Source of the DNA: Monarcha castaneiventris obscurior
Taxonomy: Eukaryota > Chordata > Aves > Passeriformes > Monarchidae
DNA length: 64,000 bases
Direction: 5' to 3'
NCBI GenBank assembly: GCA_026261815.1
Contig: JAMPIT010000174.1
Span: 3,038,001-3,102,000 of the forward strand
The notes below the pieces were generated by a model that saw only the letters and a program-made list of their open reading frames with translations, was not told the origin of the DNA and made no database searches. Positions 1-10,900 of this stretch are shown here, one piece after another; position 1 is the stretch's first letter; every line of letters begins with the position of its first letter. Position numbers and translations under genes: made by a program.

Positions 1-2255
1 TATGAAATCTAGAAAATCTACATCTAGAAATTAATCTATTTCCCTAGTAAAAAGAGTATTTAACACAACACAGATTATTTCTGGTGTCAGAATATTGCAG
101 GCTAACATCTGGATAAAACCATCCAGTTAGAGGTTAAAGATTCTTGTTTATATTAAGGTCTATTCTAAATACCCTAGGAGGTAATTTCTTTCCTTTTAAA
201 GATATTAAACATCTCTCACAGTAGTTATACAACATCACAGATACAAAAATTTTAACAATCCAGTGCAAATTTTGAAAATAAGACCTTTATAGAAGATGGA
301 TTTACACTGCAGAATTCATTTCTGAAAAAACTGAAAGTGAGGGGAAACACTGTCCCATTGGAAAAAGGTAAAACATTCATGTATTTGATGTATTTTTCTG
401 ATTTCAGACAAGTGCACACAACTCTGGAACTGATCCATTCATTCCGGTGCAAAATACCAAATCCCACCAAATATGCATAGGATGTATAAATATGCTATTT
501 TAAAAAGCTAGAAAAGAAGAATGAGGGATAGGAAAGTACAGGACAGAGCAACACTACTGTGTGTTTTGTGATGTTCACAGAGCACAACACCAGGAACACT
601 TAAGTCTTAAACAGGCAAAATTCTTCCTAAAAATGGTTTCCAGGTTTCCCTTTTCAAGATATTTTTCCCCCTAATTTTGTACTTCTGCAAAGTATAGATG
701 TACTAAGCAACAAAAATGGTTGAAGAAGAATAAAGATTTGTTAATTTTAAAGTCTGAGCTCTGTCTTTTGGCTGTATTTGTTTGTTTTATCTTCTTTTGG
801 TTGATTATCCAGGAAAAAATCTACTCTATCTACTTAAAATTGCTGTCATGAAAACTAGTTGTCAGCTCCTCCCACAGTACTTTACAATGGAAAGACAATT
901 CAGTGAAGGGTGAAAATGCAGCCTTTCTTAGACAAGCTTTAGAGCTCATCTACCAAAGAGTCTCCTAATCTCTACCACAAACATTTCCAAACATCTACTG
1001 AGATATGAGGGACAAAGCCAAACAAAAGAGAAAGGCCAAGAGAGTTGAAAGAATAAAAACACTACAGAGAGAATTATAAAAATCCACAGAACATCTTCCA
1101 GTTGTTTTAGTGTTCTAAAAGTACATTCAAGACATTTGAAAGGGAGATAAAAAAGGATTTTTTAGAGGGAAATTTACAGAATTAAAATAACTTGGGCATA
1201 ATACTTGTGAATTTCCTCCCAGGAGATAAGAATTAAACCTAAAATATATAATCAGAAATAAAAAGCAGAAAATGCAAAAGAAAGCAGGCTTCTGAAAGTC
1301 AATAACAGAACAGATATACCAATAGCTTGGTGGACAGAATGAGATAAAAATGACTGAGAAAAAAAAGAAAGGTTAAAAAGGCAGCAATGTGCCTACAGGT
1401 AGATAAAGAATTAATACAGTGAACGAATTAGTTACTATTCCATCAAAATTCTTAAAGGAAATGAAATTAAATCATGTTCCCAAGAACTTCATGAACCCAT
1501 GAAAGGTGGGCCAGGATTCCACAGACAGCACTCTGTAATAAACAACTTCTTTAATCCTAGATTTGCCTGACAGATCTATGTCTACTGATACTCTACTAGT
1601 TATATTTCACCTTAAAACCTTTACCTATGGAGAAACCAGTAACAAAAAAATCTTAGGGCTATTCCTGAATCACTAAGAGAAACAACAACAAAATCTACAA
1701 AGAAGCATAAAACAGTGAGTACCGAGATGCTTACCAAGGTCTTGTGTCAAAAGCAAACAGCATGCTACTATTAAAACTCAGCATATTCAACTAGTCCTGA
1801 GCACTATTAAAAGGCCTCTTATAGTACCAAGGGGGCAAGTCAGGAGGAAATGGGATGAAAAAACTGACAATAAAAGGTGGCTTTGTTCCTTTATTTAATT
1901 TTGTTTTCTTCCACAGAATTCATCACTATTCAATGCAACATAGATAAGCACTGCCAGCTGGAAGCTAATTACATTCAGCTGAACCTAATTATTCAAAACT
2001 CCTCAATAAGAGGGGAAGCAATTGCTGTTAAGAATAGACAAGTGGATTGGGCTGAAAAGAGGATAAGAGATTTTAAATCTATATGGGTGTCAACCTAAAG
2101 TTGTGATGTTTTGTTGCTATTCTTTTTCCTTCTGATTGTGCTGTCAAAACCATGTTATGCTTATTAATTTCACAAACAAAAAAAAATATTCATAGGATTT
2201 CCTTTATAGACTCAGATTTACCTAGTGATTTAACTTGTGATTTGAAATAGGGATG
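1..2255. other. Unique AT-rich sequence, nothing identified
   Basis: I see no gene, repeat or RNA here. Both strands are broken by frequent stop codons. An open stretch at 1877-2098 follows a pyrimidine-rich run ending in CAG, but it has no recognisable domain and no donor site after it. From about 1000 to 1400 the plus strand is rich in A and AG words, which is ordinary for vertebrate non-coding DNA. Confidence 0.6.
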
Positions 2256-2520
2256 TTAAAAGCAGCCTCCTATTAGAGCAGTTCTGGGCCTCCCTCTTGC
2301 CCAGGTGCTGGAGCCCAGCCTGGGCACCCAGGGTCTTTGCCCAGTCTCAGGGATGCGTCTGTCACTTTCCTGTGTACAGGTTCGACCAAAGGTGAAGCTG
2401 AGCATATATCCCAGCGATGTAGACACACATAGACACAGAGCGGGTAAGGTGGGAAGCAACCACAGTATCTTCATCTGCTCCAACCTCCCTGTTCAGTGGG
2501 GGAAGGAGAGAGTAAATTTG
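2256..2520. other. GC-rich patch of unknown origin
   Basis: This is a sharp rise in G+C against the AT-rich surroundings, with words such as CCCAGCCTGGGC. Both strands carry short open frames (2305-2610 plus, 2256-2483 minus) that overlap each other and match no family I know, so coding is not supported. It could be a degenerate retroelement piece or a small regulatory patch. I cannot choose between these from sequence alone. Confidence 0.3.
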
Positions 2521-2814
2521 AGCCTAGAAAAAAGAAGGCGAGTAGGAGAAAAGACTCTTTTAATTTTTCTTTGTTTCTCACTAGCCAAATTTATTTTATT
2601 TGGCAACTAACTAATTTTTCCCAAACTCAGTTTGCATTGCCTGTGAAGGTATTTGATAATTAAGTTCTTTGTCCTTTCCTTTACCCATAAGCTTTTTCCA
2701 TCTTAGTTTTTGCCTCTGTCTTATTGAGGAAAAAGAGTGAAGGAATGGGTGGGCATATGGCAGCCAGACAAGGTAACCCACCACAGTCATTAGGACACTC
2801 CAGGCCTGGAGCAG

Positions 2815-2974
2815 AGTTTGTGCACTCTTTGTCCACCCTCAGAGATTTCAAAAACAAACGTGATAAAGCCCTGGATACCTGGCATGACCTCTTATCTCAG
2901 ATTTGTGCAGAAGTTCAGTCAGGGCACTCCCTTCAGTCCTTTCAACTTGAGTTGCTCCATAATTCTATGATAAC
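2815..2974 (+). mobile_element. Degenerate CR1 LINE, 3' end
   Basis: CR1 elements are non-LTR retrotransposons that end in short octamer repeats instead of poly(A). This stretch follows the order of a CR1 3' untranslated region. A GAGATTTCAAAAAC-like segment comes first, then GATAAAGCCCTGGATACCTGG, then a CTTTCAACTTGAGTTG-like segment, and finally AATTCTATGATAAC at 2961-2974, which resembles the family terminus. It is 5'-truncated and heavily diverged, so it is an old insertion. The start is approximate. No coding capacity remains. Confidence 0.6.
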
Positions 2975-5900
2975 ACAGATGCTTTTTCCAAACAAGCATC
3001 TAGTCAGGAAGCTTCTAAGAATAAAAGCAGAGCTTACCTGAAGTTAAAGGAATGTTCTGAAATCATTCAGTTGTCTATAAAATTTGAATGGTCATAAAAT
3101 TTTGTAAGAGGAATGTTTAAAACTTTGAATTTAGTTTAAATCTGAGCTATGAGTTGTTGACATAATATTCTAAAAAGTTGTCAAAAATAGATTTGTAGTA
3201 GGAACCCATGACTAGAGTGGCTCATCATGTCAGCCTACCAATTTTTTGAATAGGATAGGTATATTCTAGAAAGAACACAAAAACAATTACACCCCCAAGT
3301 GTAAAACAGGCTACAGAAAATCTGCACACCCTCTAAAAAAAGTAAGATCTTTAGTATCACTGAAAGTCTGCCAGGATGTTTGCAAATAAAGACTGCCAGT
3401 TTCCAAAGTCCTTTTGTGAAAGATGCCATAAAAGGGAGACAGCAACTAAACAAACATCACAACAACCCCAAGATCTTTGCTAGTCCAGTATGTGAGGAAA
3501 ATGCTTCTTCATTACAGATCTGAAGATCTAGGAAGATTTTAAAGAGTTCTCTCTACGCAATCCCAGTCTCACACAATTTTTAAACAGTCATATATGACTG
3601 CCTTCAATGACCCTTCCCAATTGCTGTGTGATAGCTCTGCTGTATCATGTTTTGAAGCCTTCCTGCCATCTGCTGTGCAATGTATTCTATACTGCTTCAT
3701 CTCATAACATATTAATGTTCCTACGTTCCTTGATGCCGAACAGTACAAGGCTACATTTTTAGAATTGTTTTATTTTAAAAAAAGCATTACTCTCCAAGCA
3801 CTTAGTTTCAGGACAGAGCTATGTTTGAAGCCATATAACAATATCCAAGAAAGGTGATCTATGGCTGATATTATTCAGGCCTCATAATTATTTTTCATGT
3901 CTGGAAACCAGAGCTCACTTGAAATTGGAATGCTGATTTCACAGTTCAGCAAAAAAGGATATGCAAATTCTGGTTATAAAAGTTGCAGTAGAAAATTGCC
4001 ATATTCTCCTAGCCTTTTATAATCTTTTGAAATAGAATGGGAGACATAAGTCAATGCAAGTTGCACAAAGAACAGAAGGTTTATCTTAAATTGGTCTGAA
4101 AATGAAAAAATAAGTACTAACAGCAATAGTCACCTATGAGACATTTATTATTAAAAATACATAAATGAAGAAAAGGTAATTGTAGTATTAATTCAGTTAT
4201 ATGTTTTCACAGGTTTAAATTATTTTATGAAGACTCTTAATTAAAACTGAAGTTACGCCTGTACTGAAACTCGTCTGAATTGCCAACAGTGCAAGGAGTT
4301 GACTTCAGCAGCAGCCAGTTAGGTTAGGACCACGCAGTGATTTTACAGAGCTAAGGTAAGTAAGGAGCCACTTGACTTGAGGAAGCAGAGCCAGGCTAGG
4401 AAAAGCAGTCTTGATTAAACTTCAAATTTTTTACTCCATTACCATAAGTTCTGAATACATTCAGTAATACTAATACTCAGCCAGAGGCTGATTACATGAG
4501 GAAGGACAGTGGAGCTGCTTTCACTGTCACCTTGAAGATCAGTCTTCATCATAGCAGACAAGAGCACTATGTGGTCCATCACATTCTCTCCTTGGATAAA
4601 TTATGAACATCCACACTATTTTCTTCATATGAAAAATTAAGAAATGAGGGTGTATAGACATGTGATAAGGCGTGGAATATTTCTGTAAGATTTATTCATC
4701 AGGAGTATCTAAACAGAACTGATTAAATAACATTTAGAAAACAAAATGGGAGGCAAAATGAATATAATCTCCTTAGCAAGAATTTTTACATTAATAATAT
4801 TGTGGCCTTATAAAATAAAACATTTCTTACCCTCCCTCCCTCCTTGATGTAAAAAGAATATAAGATTTCCTATCTTCATTCATGAGTATCCTTGAGAATA
4901 TGCAAAACAAAATGCACTTTCTTTCAGAGAGTCATTCTTTTGTGTTATCAATCAGCCGTTTCAGTGTCATTCAGGGTGGCAGGTAATAACTGTCCATATA
5001 TCTGGAGTCAGTAAATAAAGGCATGAAATATGAAATCTGCTATAAATATGTATATTTTCTCAAAAGTTTAAAAATATTTGACACCAATGATTTTTCAGTC
5101 TAATGTTTCTGTTATTGCCCCTGCCGTTTAAGAGTACTAGTACTTATCAGGGATGTTAAATAACAATAAGGTTTTGTTGAATCTGTAAAATTACCTGTTG
5201 CTGAAGTTAGGTATCTGAAATTTTAAATACAGAAAGCAAATGGTAGAATATTTAAAGCTTTCCAGAGTCTCCAAAACTAAAAATATATTTCTTAAAAAAG
5301 AATTTTGTATTTAAAAGTAAAATCCAGAAGATTTTTGAACACTGGTAAGTAGAGAGAATAAAGCTGATTCTGTATGTATCTCTCCATGACATTTTCCTTC
5401 AGTCACTGAAGGAAATCCTTCCAGCTCCCACAGTTTTGTCCTCGTAGCTTTGGATTTACTGTGGAGAGATCACCTGCATGACTGACAAAAAAAAACCCAC
5501 AAAGTTTTCTGGAGATATCTAATTTTTGACTATTGTTCATGTTAGATTATTTTTCATTATCATTTCACCATAAATCTATGCTAAAATGTTGATGATTTAT
5601 ACTTTGGCCTCTAGGTAGAAAAACAGAATCTCTTACTTTTGTGATAGTTAACTGAGAGATTCACACTAGAAAGTGAAATTCAATCAACAATCAGGCATGT
5701 GGCACTTCCTTTCTCCCAAGTATACCTCCGTACTACTACACTAGGCTGCTCTTGGTGCAATAGTCAAAGGTGTTTTTAGGAATATTTCAAATCTACATGT
5801 TTCAGAAAAGAAAGAATTTGGCATTTTTTTTTCCACCTTCACATCTAGAGAAAGTTTTCATACAGGAAGGAAGGAAGAGTTCAACATATACTCAATATAT

Positions 5901-7739
5901 GCTGGTGAGCTATTTGCTGTCCATCTTCCATTCTATTTTTAGAGCAGACCTTAACACTGAGATTCTTAAAGGAAGCTACCAGAAAGATAGGAAAACAAAC
6001 AATTTGAGAATGAGAAGGGAAAATATCTGTTATCATGATCTTAATTTTAGACTCCCTCTTCTTTGCTATTTTCCTTTAAGAATGCTTCAGTCACTCTACT
6101 GTCACACCCAGAAACATGGTGACTAAGTCAGCATCATAGGTGAGTGATTGCATAGAACCAAAGATTTTAATAATGGATTCACAAATGAACGAGTTCTTAA
6201 GTATAACCATACAAATAATTCTTCATCTCCACTACATTTCTTAAAAAAAAAGAGAAAAACATGACAAAATCACTAGCTTGATAATCCATTATTTTAAATA
6301 GATCTTTTATCTGTCAAACAGTGAAAATAGAGAGAAAAAGCAAAGAGATTCAGGCTATTGTTACCATGTTCTACAAAACACTACATGGGGTGACTCTATA
6401 GAGAGCAACTTCAGCATGGGGTTTACTACATCAGTTTTTTTGAGCAGACAACCTCTGCCTTCTCAGTTCATCTTTAAGCTCCTCCAAATCTGATTCCTTC
6501 TTAAAGCTTCCCTTTTCATCATGTCTTTCCTTTATACATTGCTGACTTCATGAGTGTGCAAATGGCAGTCATTGCACATATAGCACAGCGAGTTTCAGTG
6601 ATAAGAACAGCATTGTCTGTATTCTCTGTAGTCTCATTGTATCTCCTTTGCTAGTGAAATAAAAATATCTGGAATAAAACCAGAGGTAATTTTCATTTTG
6701 AACTACTTTGATAAGACAATATTCTTCGAAAAGTATTTAGTATTCTGCATTCATACTACCACCTCTGAAAAACACAACATTATTTCAAGTAACCCACAGG
6801 CTAAATAAAGTTTATTCAAGGTCATGGCCTTCAATGAGTTCCTGGATATCCTACAAAAGTTACTGAGTAAAATATATGCCTGACCTAAAACCATAAATAC
6901 TTTACTATAAAGTAGAATCTATTTTCTTAAATTGTAAAGAAGGAAATTAAGATCACCTTACAATTTCTGAAGTGCAGCACTTAATTTTTTAGATTATACC
7001 ATCTTTTCTATGATATTAAAGATCAAAAAATAAAGACATGCACCTGGTTATACAGATAATCTTTTTTAATGAAGGGGTGATGCCTGAGGTGAAAAAAATA
7101 AATCTCTGCAATAAACCATGAATTTTAACCTGTATTTTCATAAATACTTGAAAGAAGGAAACTTATGCTATAAAGCAAAATACTGTTTAGTGAGGCATTT
7201 AAATCTCAATAATGCAACATGAAATGTAGCAGGATTTCAATGGCTTATACTTCATAAATTTTTTTTGAGTTCTTGAAATGTGGAAATATTAATTAAAATG
7301 AACGTCTGAAATGAATGTCTGAAAACTGAAATTTCAACTTGACATTTAAGTGCTTTCTGGAAAAGCTCTTTATGTTCCCAATACTCCTGTAGTCTCAGGG
7401 AAACTCCTAGATTTCATTTGTAGCTGTTGGATAGTAACCAGACAATAAATTTATAATTCTAAGAATTGGTTTTCTGTAAATTAGTGTTTTCTATCTTAAC
7501 AAACATCAAAAGTCAGTACAATGTAGATGATCAAATAAAAATTAGATTACTGAATATGTAGAAGTCGCTTATTAGTAATGCCTAAAATAAGAAGCGGTCA
7601 CATCTGAGCTCTGCAGAAATTATCTTGAACCAAAAGGTACATTAGTGCTTCAATGCTTGATGACCCAGGTAGACTTTTTGGTTTTTTGGTTTTTTTTTTT
7701 ACTACTAGAAAGTTAAATTTCATTTCTCCTTTTACTAAG
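2975..7739. other. Unique AT-rich sequence, nothing identified
   Basis: No gene or clear repeat is visible. The longest open frame (5770-6126, 118 codons) shows no domain and has ordinary vertebrate intergenic composition. A 59-bp segment at 6081-6139 has a pyrimidine-rich acceptor and a GTGAGT donor, but it carries stops in all three frames. It could only be a non-coding exon. Confidence 0.55.
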
Positions 7740-8156
7740 TTTTCATATTCTGGGATCCTTTGTGTCCAAATTTTCTTGCAGTGGCCAAGGTGGGGGTGGA
7801 GTCTAGGGCTGTCTGGGCGTGTCTAGATTGCTACTCTATACCATGAATACCAAGCTGGAGGATGTGGCTTCGGTGGGGAGAAAAGGCAAACTCATTTTGT
7901 TTTTGTCTTGGTGGTCACATGGAGCTTGGTTGGGGTGGTGACCACCTCTTTGTGTATGACTCACTCTCTCCTTTGTATACTTCTATTACTAATATTGTTC
8001 CTGTTACTGTTGGTTTGCTGTATCATTGCATTATCAAGTAAATTTTTCTTATCTCAACTGAGAAACTCTGCTTTTTTTCTCCCTTTTGCCAGAGGGGGTA
8101 AGAGGAGGGAAGCAGCTGAGTGGCGATTAATTTCCAGCTGAGTTTAAACCACAACA
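7740..8156 (+). mobile_element. Partial endogenous-retrovirus LTR, plus orientation
   Basis: The 3' part reads like the end of a common avian ERV LTR. It has a GGGCTGTCTGGGC word near 7807, a GTATACTTCTATTACTAATA segment, then CTTATCTCAACTGAGAAACT, then an AGGGGGTAAGAGGAGGGAAG segment, and it ends in TTTAAACCACAACA at 8143-8156. The order TTATCTCAAC, then a GA-rich run, then TAAACCA-CA is shared with the LTR at 14387-14916. The upstream boundary is indistinct and I found no target-site duplication, so it is probably truncated. An open frame at 7908-8141 lies inside it and is not a gene. Confidence 0.55.
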
Positions 8157-9337
8157 CTGATATTTGAATTTTTTTCTACTATTAGCAGTAATCCAAATGT
8201 AGCTTGTTAAACACATACTATAAAATGTTATATTCCACTTAACTCAAATGTCCCAAACATTATATTCCACTTTATTTTCAAATGTTCAAAGCAGAATATT
8301 TTAGCTCATAACTTTAAAATATGCAGTGCTGCCAAATTTTCTGCTACCAGCATATACAGGACAAAGTATCATCATCACTTCTTCCTCCAGGGATGCTGAC
8401 AATGTCCCAAAAATCAAACTCCTGAACATAATCATTTTCACTAAGATGTGTCATTAAAATCAAGGGTGGAGATGTACCACAATGGTAACTTCCTTTAGTT
8501 TATAAAGTCATAAAGTTGAATTTAAAATAATGTCTATATTCTTAAGTTTTTTAAGTTATAGCATTAGAAATGGTCACCCTCCTGTTACTTATCTTATATT
8601 CTTTCCAGATGGTTTTCAACCTAATTATAAGATTTTTTCAGTGTTTTTTCTGGCTGAGGAGTCAGTGCTAATTTCCTCTTCTGTGATAAACTGAGAAAAA
8701 GGCAAAAGAAATACTCTTACAGGATCAGGGAGAAGGGGAATTCTGTTCATGTTTACTTCTGCAGACAATAGACATTGGGGATGTGAGGTTTATAAGCCCC
8801 AGAAGAATTATAATCTTTTATTTTTGTCTTTTAATTTCTGTGAAGTTTTCTGACACCATGCAGGAAGAATAGTGGAAAATGTGCCATGGGGAGGTGTGTA
8901 TCATGGTCATGTGGGTGGGGATTTTATCTTGTATCCAAAAGGTAAAAAGTATGTTTAATTCAACATTTTTATTTAGACTTGTTTTAAAAGCAAACAAAAA
9001 AAGAGCAAATAAAAAAACCTTCACAATCAAAAGAAAAAACCCTCAGGATTTTTTCTTTGCTAGGAAAATCCAAAAAGCAAAATTCTTCCCTTTCCTGACT
9101 CAATTGAAAGAAACTGCCCAGCCTTTTCCTTTTAAATTTATCTGCTCTATAGCTAGCTTTGGGTTGGAGAGAACTCATATATTGAACCTGTCAAATAACA
9201 TGCAGAGAAGACTGTGAAAATCTTTGTATTTATTTGTGTACTATAATGTTTCCTGATTTGTTTAAAAGACTCACAAAAAGAAAATGAAAATAGGAGCCAC
9301 GGATACTGTGTATATCTTCTACTGCAACTTTCTGTGT
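8157..9337. other. Unique AT-rich sequence, nothing identified
   Basis: No gene or repeat is recognised. Overlapping open frames on both strands around 8818-9217 cover the same AT-rich bases and are mutually exclusive, as expected by chance. Confidence 0.55.
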
Positions 9338-9342
9338 GATCT
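9338..9342. repeat. Target-site duplication GATCT, left copy
   Basis: GATCT lies immediately before the TG terminus of the LTR at 9343-10895. The same five bases follow its other terminus at 10896-10900. This pair is the integration footprint. Confidence 0.85.
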
Positions 9343-9498
9343 TGTAGCGGGTTGAGTTTGGTAACCGGGCAGAAACACCAATTTGTGTAGTGGTTTAAGG
9401 GTTAACTACTCAGCAGTAGCCCCCTGATGTCTCTTCTGTGAGATAAGCATTAGGAGGAAAAGCAAAGCAGGCACAAAAACTTAAAGAATATAAACAAG

Positions 9499-9504
9499 TT
9501 TATT
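9499..9504 (-). promoter_or_regulatory. LTR polyadenylation signal AATAAA
   Basis: TTTATT on the plus strand reads AATAAA on the minus strand, about 155 bases from the LTR's 3' terminus. The position fits the R/U5 boundary of a minus-oriented LTR. Confidence 0.6.
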
Positions 9505-10004
9505 AGCAGAGTTAAAAGAGGGAAAGGAAAGTCAGACTAAACCTTCAGAGCACCTCTCTCCCCCCACCTCTGCTCCCTTCTGCCACCAACGTAAAAGAAA
9601 AACACAACCCTTGAGAATTCTAGTCAGTTCACCACCTATATAATAATTTCTGGTTTTCAGTTCACTTAGGGAGAGGAGTCTCTCTTGGTCAAAACCATGG
9701 AAACATCTCCACACGAAACAATCTCGTGAAGCTTCAGTGTCACAGCAAAAGCAGCCGCCTGGAATGGTTTTCTGCTTGCATGTGAAAGTCCCATCCCCCG
9801 ACTACAGCTTTCCCCACAGCTGCTTCAAGGGTCTCTTTAGCTAAGGGGGTACTATTTTTAAGGATGAGCTGCTCAGAAACGGAAGTTTTCTTCACTTATC
9901 AAAGTGCTGAAAGGCATAAGGACCCTCCCTGGGAGTATCCACATGGTCTAGGAACAGAGGTCTTTCTCTCTGGTGCGATCTCTGCTCAAGTTTCTCATCA
10001 AATC

Positions 10005-10118
10005 ACAGCTACTTCAGCATGTAGTTATTGCAGCACAGGTACTGTTGCTCACAGCAAGTTACAGCTACTTCAGCATTTGCTTGTTCTAGTACAAGCACTT
10101 TTGCTCACAGTTGCAGTT
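10005..10118. repeat. Imperfect tandem duplication, 56-bp period, inside LTR
   Basis: ACAGCTACTTCAGCAT occurs at 10005-10020 and again at 10061-10076. Each copy is followed about 28-30 bases later by TTGCTCACAG. The two units are otherwise diverged. Direct repeats in LTRs often hold enhancer sites; that role is inference here. Confidence 0.75.
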
Positions 10119-10610
10119 AGAATGCTTCACACACCCCCCGCCCCCCCCCACCCCAATGCTTTCAAGAAATTACAATGGGTAGTCTAATAGTCTAATAGTC
10201 CATCACCATGGTTTTTTTCCCAACAGAATTTCAGCTTCTAGGATTAAAGCATCTCCTCAGCCTCCTCTCTCGAGGTCTCAGGTTTTTCTTCCTCACTGAC
10301 TTGGGCATCTTTATAGTGTTTCCTTCACAAGCCTTCACTTTCCTCTCTCCATCTGATCGGGGAGATGATTAGTCTCTGCAGGCTTCATCTGGTCTGGAAA
10401 AAACAGCACTAAAAGAGTTAATCTCCCCTGGGCTTTGCAGCTGGAGCTTGGAATTTGCTTATCTCTTGGCCACGTGATCCTGCCGGATGGCAGTCTCAGG
10501 GGAATTTCAGCTGCTCTGGAGGTGAGGTGAGGGCCATCCTGGCCTCTGGGGGGGGAGTGTCTGGCGAGCTGAAGTGACTGCAATCTCAGCCAAGCCACCC
10601 CCCAGCCGAC

Positions 10611-10649
10611 CCGGGCCAGGCCCGGCCGGCAGAGCCCGGCCTGGCCCGG
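10611..10649. repeat. GC-rich inverted repeat in LTR
   Basis: CCGGGCCAGGC at 10611-10621 is the exact reverse complement of GCCTGGCCCGG at 10639-10649, giving an 11-bp stem around a 17-base loop. It sits in the most CpG-dense part of the LTR and could form a stable hairpin. Confidence 0.7.
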
Positions 10650-10895
10650 CCACCCCCCACCAGTTACCTGCTCGGCTGCCGGAAGCAAGAGAGGGCTTCC
10701 TGGCCTCTGCTCCTTCTTAAAATGTGGCTCACAGAGGCGTGTCAAGCTCTCTAAGTGGTTTAGAAAGTTGCCAATATTCAACCTGGCCAGTTGATTTGGT
10801 CTAGAGGAAGCTGAAAGCACCTTTTTGCAAGGAATCACTTCCTGGCAGATGCAGCCTTCTTCAACTACAATTCCCAGCTATCCTAAACCACAACA

Positions 10896-10900
10896 GATCT
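10896..10900. repeat. Target-site duplication GATCT, right copy
   Basis: This perfectly matches 9338-9342 on the other side of the solo LTR. Confidence 0.85.

Larger units (their letters stand above)
9343..10895 (-). mobile_element. Intact solo ERV LTR, minus orientation, about 1.55 kb
   Basis: The segment begins TGTAGCGGGTT and ends AAACCACAACA, so both termini have the TG...CA form of retroviral LTRs. It is flanked by perfect GATCT duplications at 9338-9342 and 10896-10900. Reading the minus strand, it starts TGTTGTGGTTTAGG at 10895. An AATAAA (plus TTTATT at 9499-9504) sits near the 3' end, which fixes the orientation. No second LTR, primer-binding site or gag/pol/env frame lies nearby, so this is a solo LTR left by recombination. 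A 5-bp duplication is typical of ERVL-type (class III) elements, but the length is also long for an LTR, so class is uncertain. It contains a GC-rich CpG cluster near 10590-10670 and a tandem duplication. The 167-codon open frame at 10335-10838 (minus) lies wholly inside and is not a gene. Confidence 0.9.

Noticed and set aside
1877..2098. Open frame after a pyrimidine-rich CAG acceptor-like site
   Set aside because: No donor follows, no domain is visible, and nothing similar is nearby to splice to.
5770..6126. 118-codon open frame
   Set aside because: Composition is that of surrounding non-coding DNA and no protein family is recognised.
10335..10838. 167-codon minus-strand open frame, the longest in the window
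   Set aside because: It lies wholly within the solo LTR at 9343-10895 and is open because that part is GC-rich. No domain is visible.
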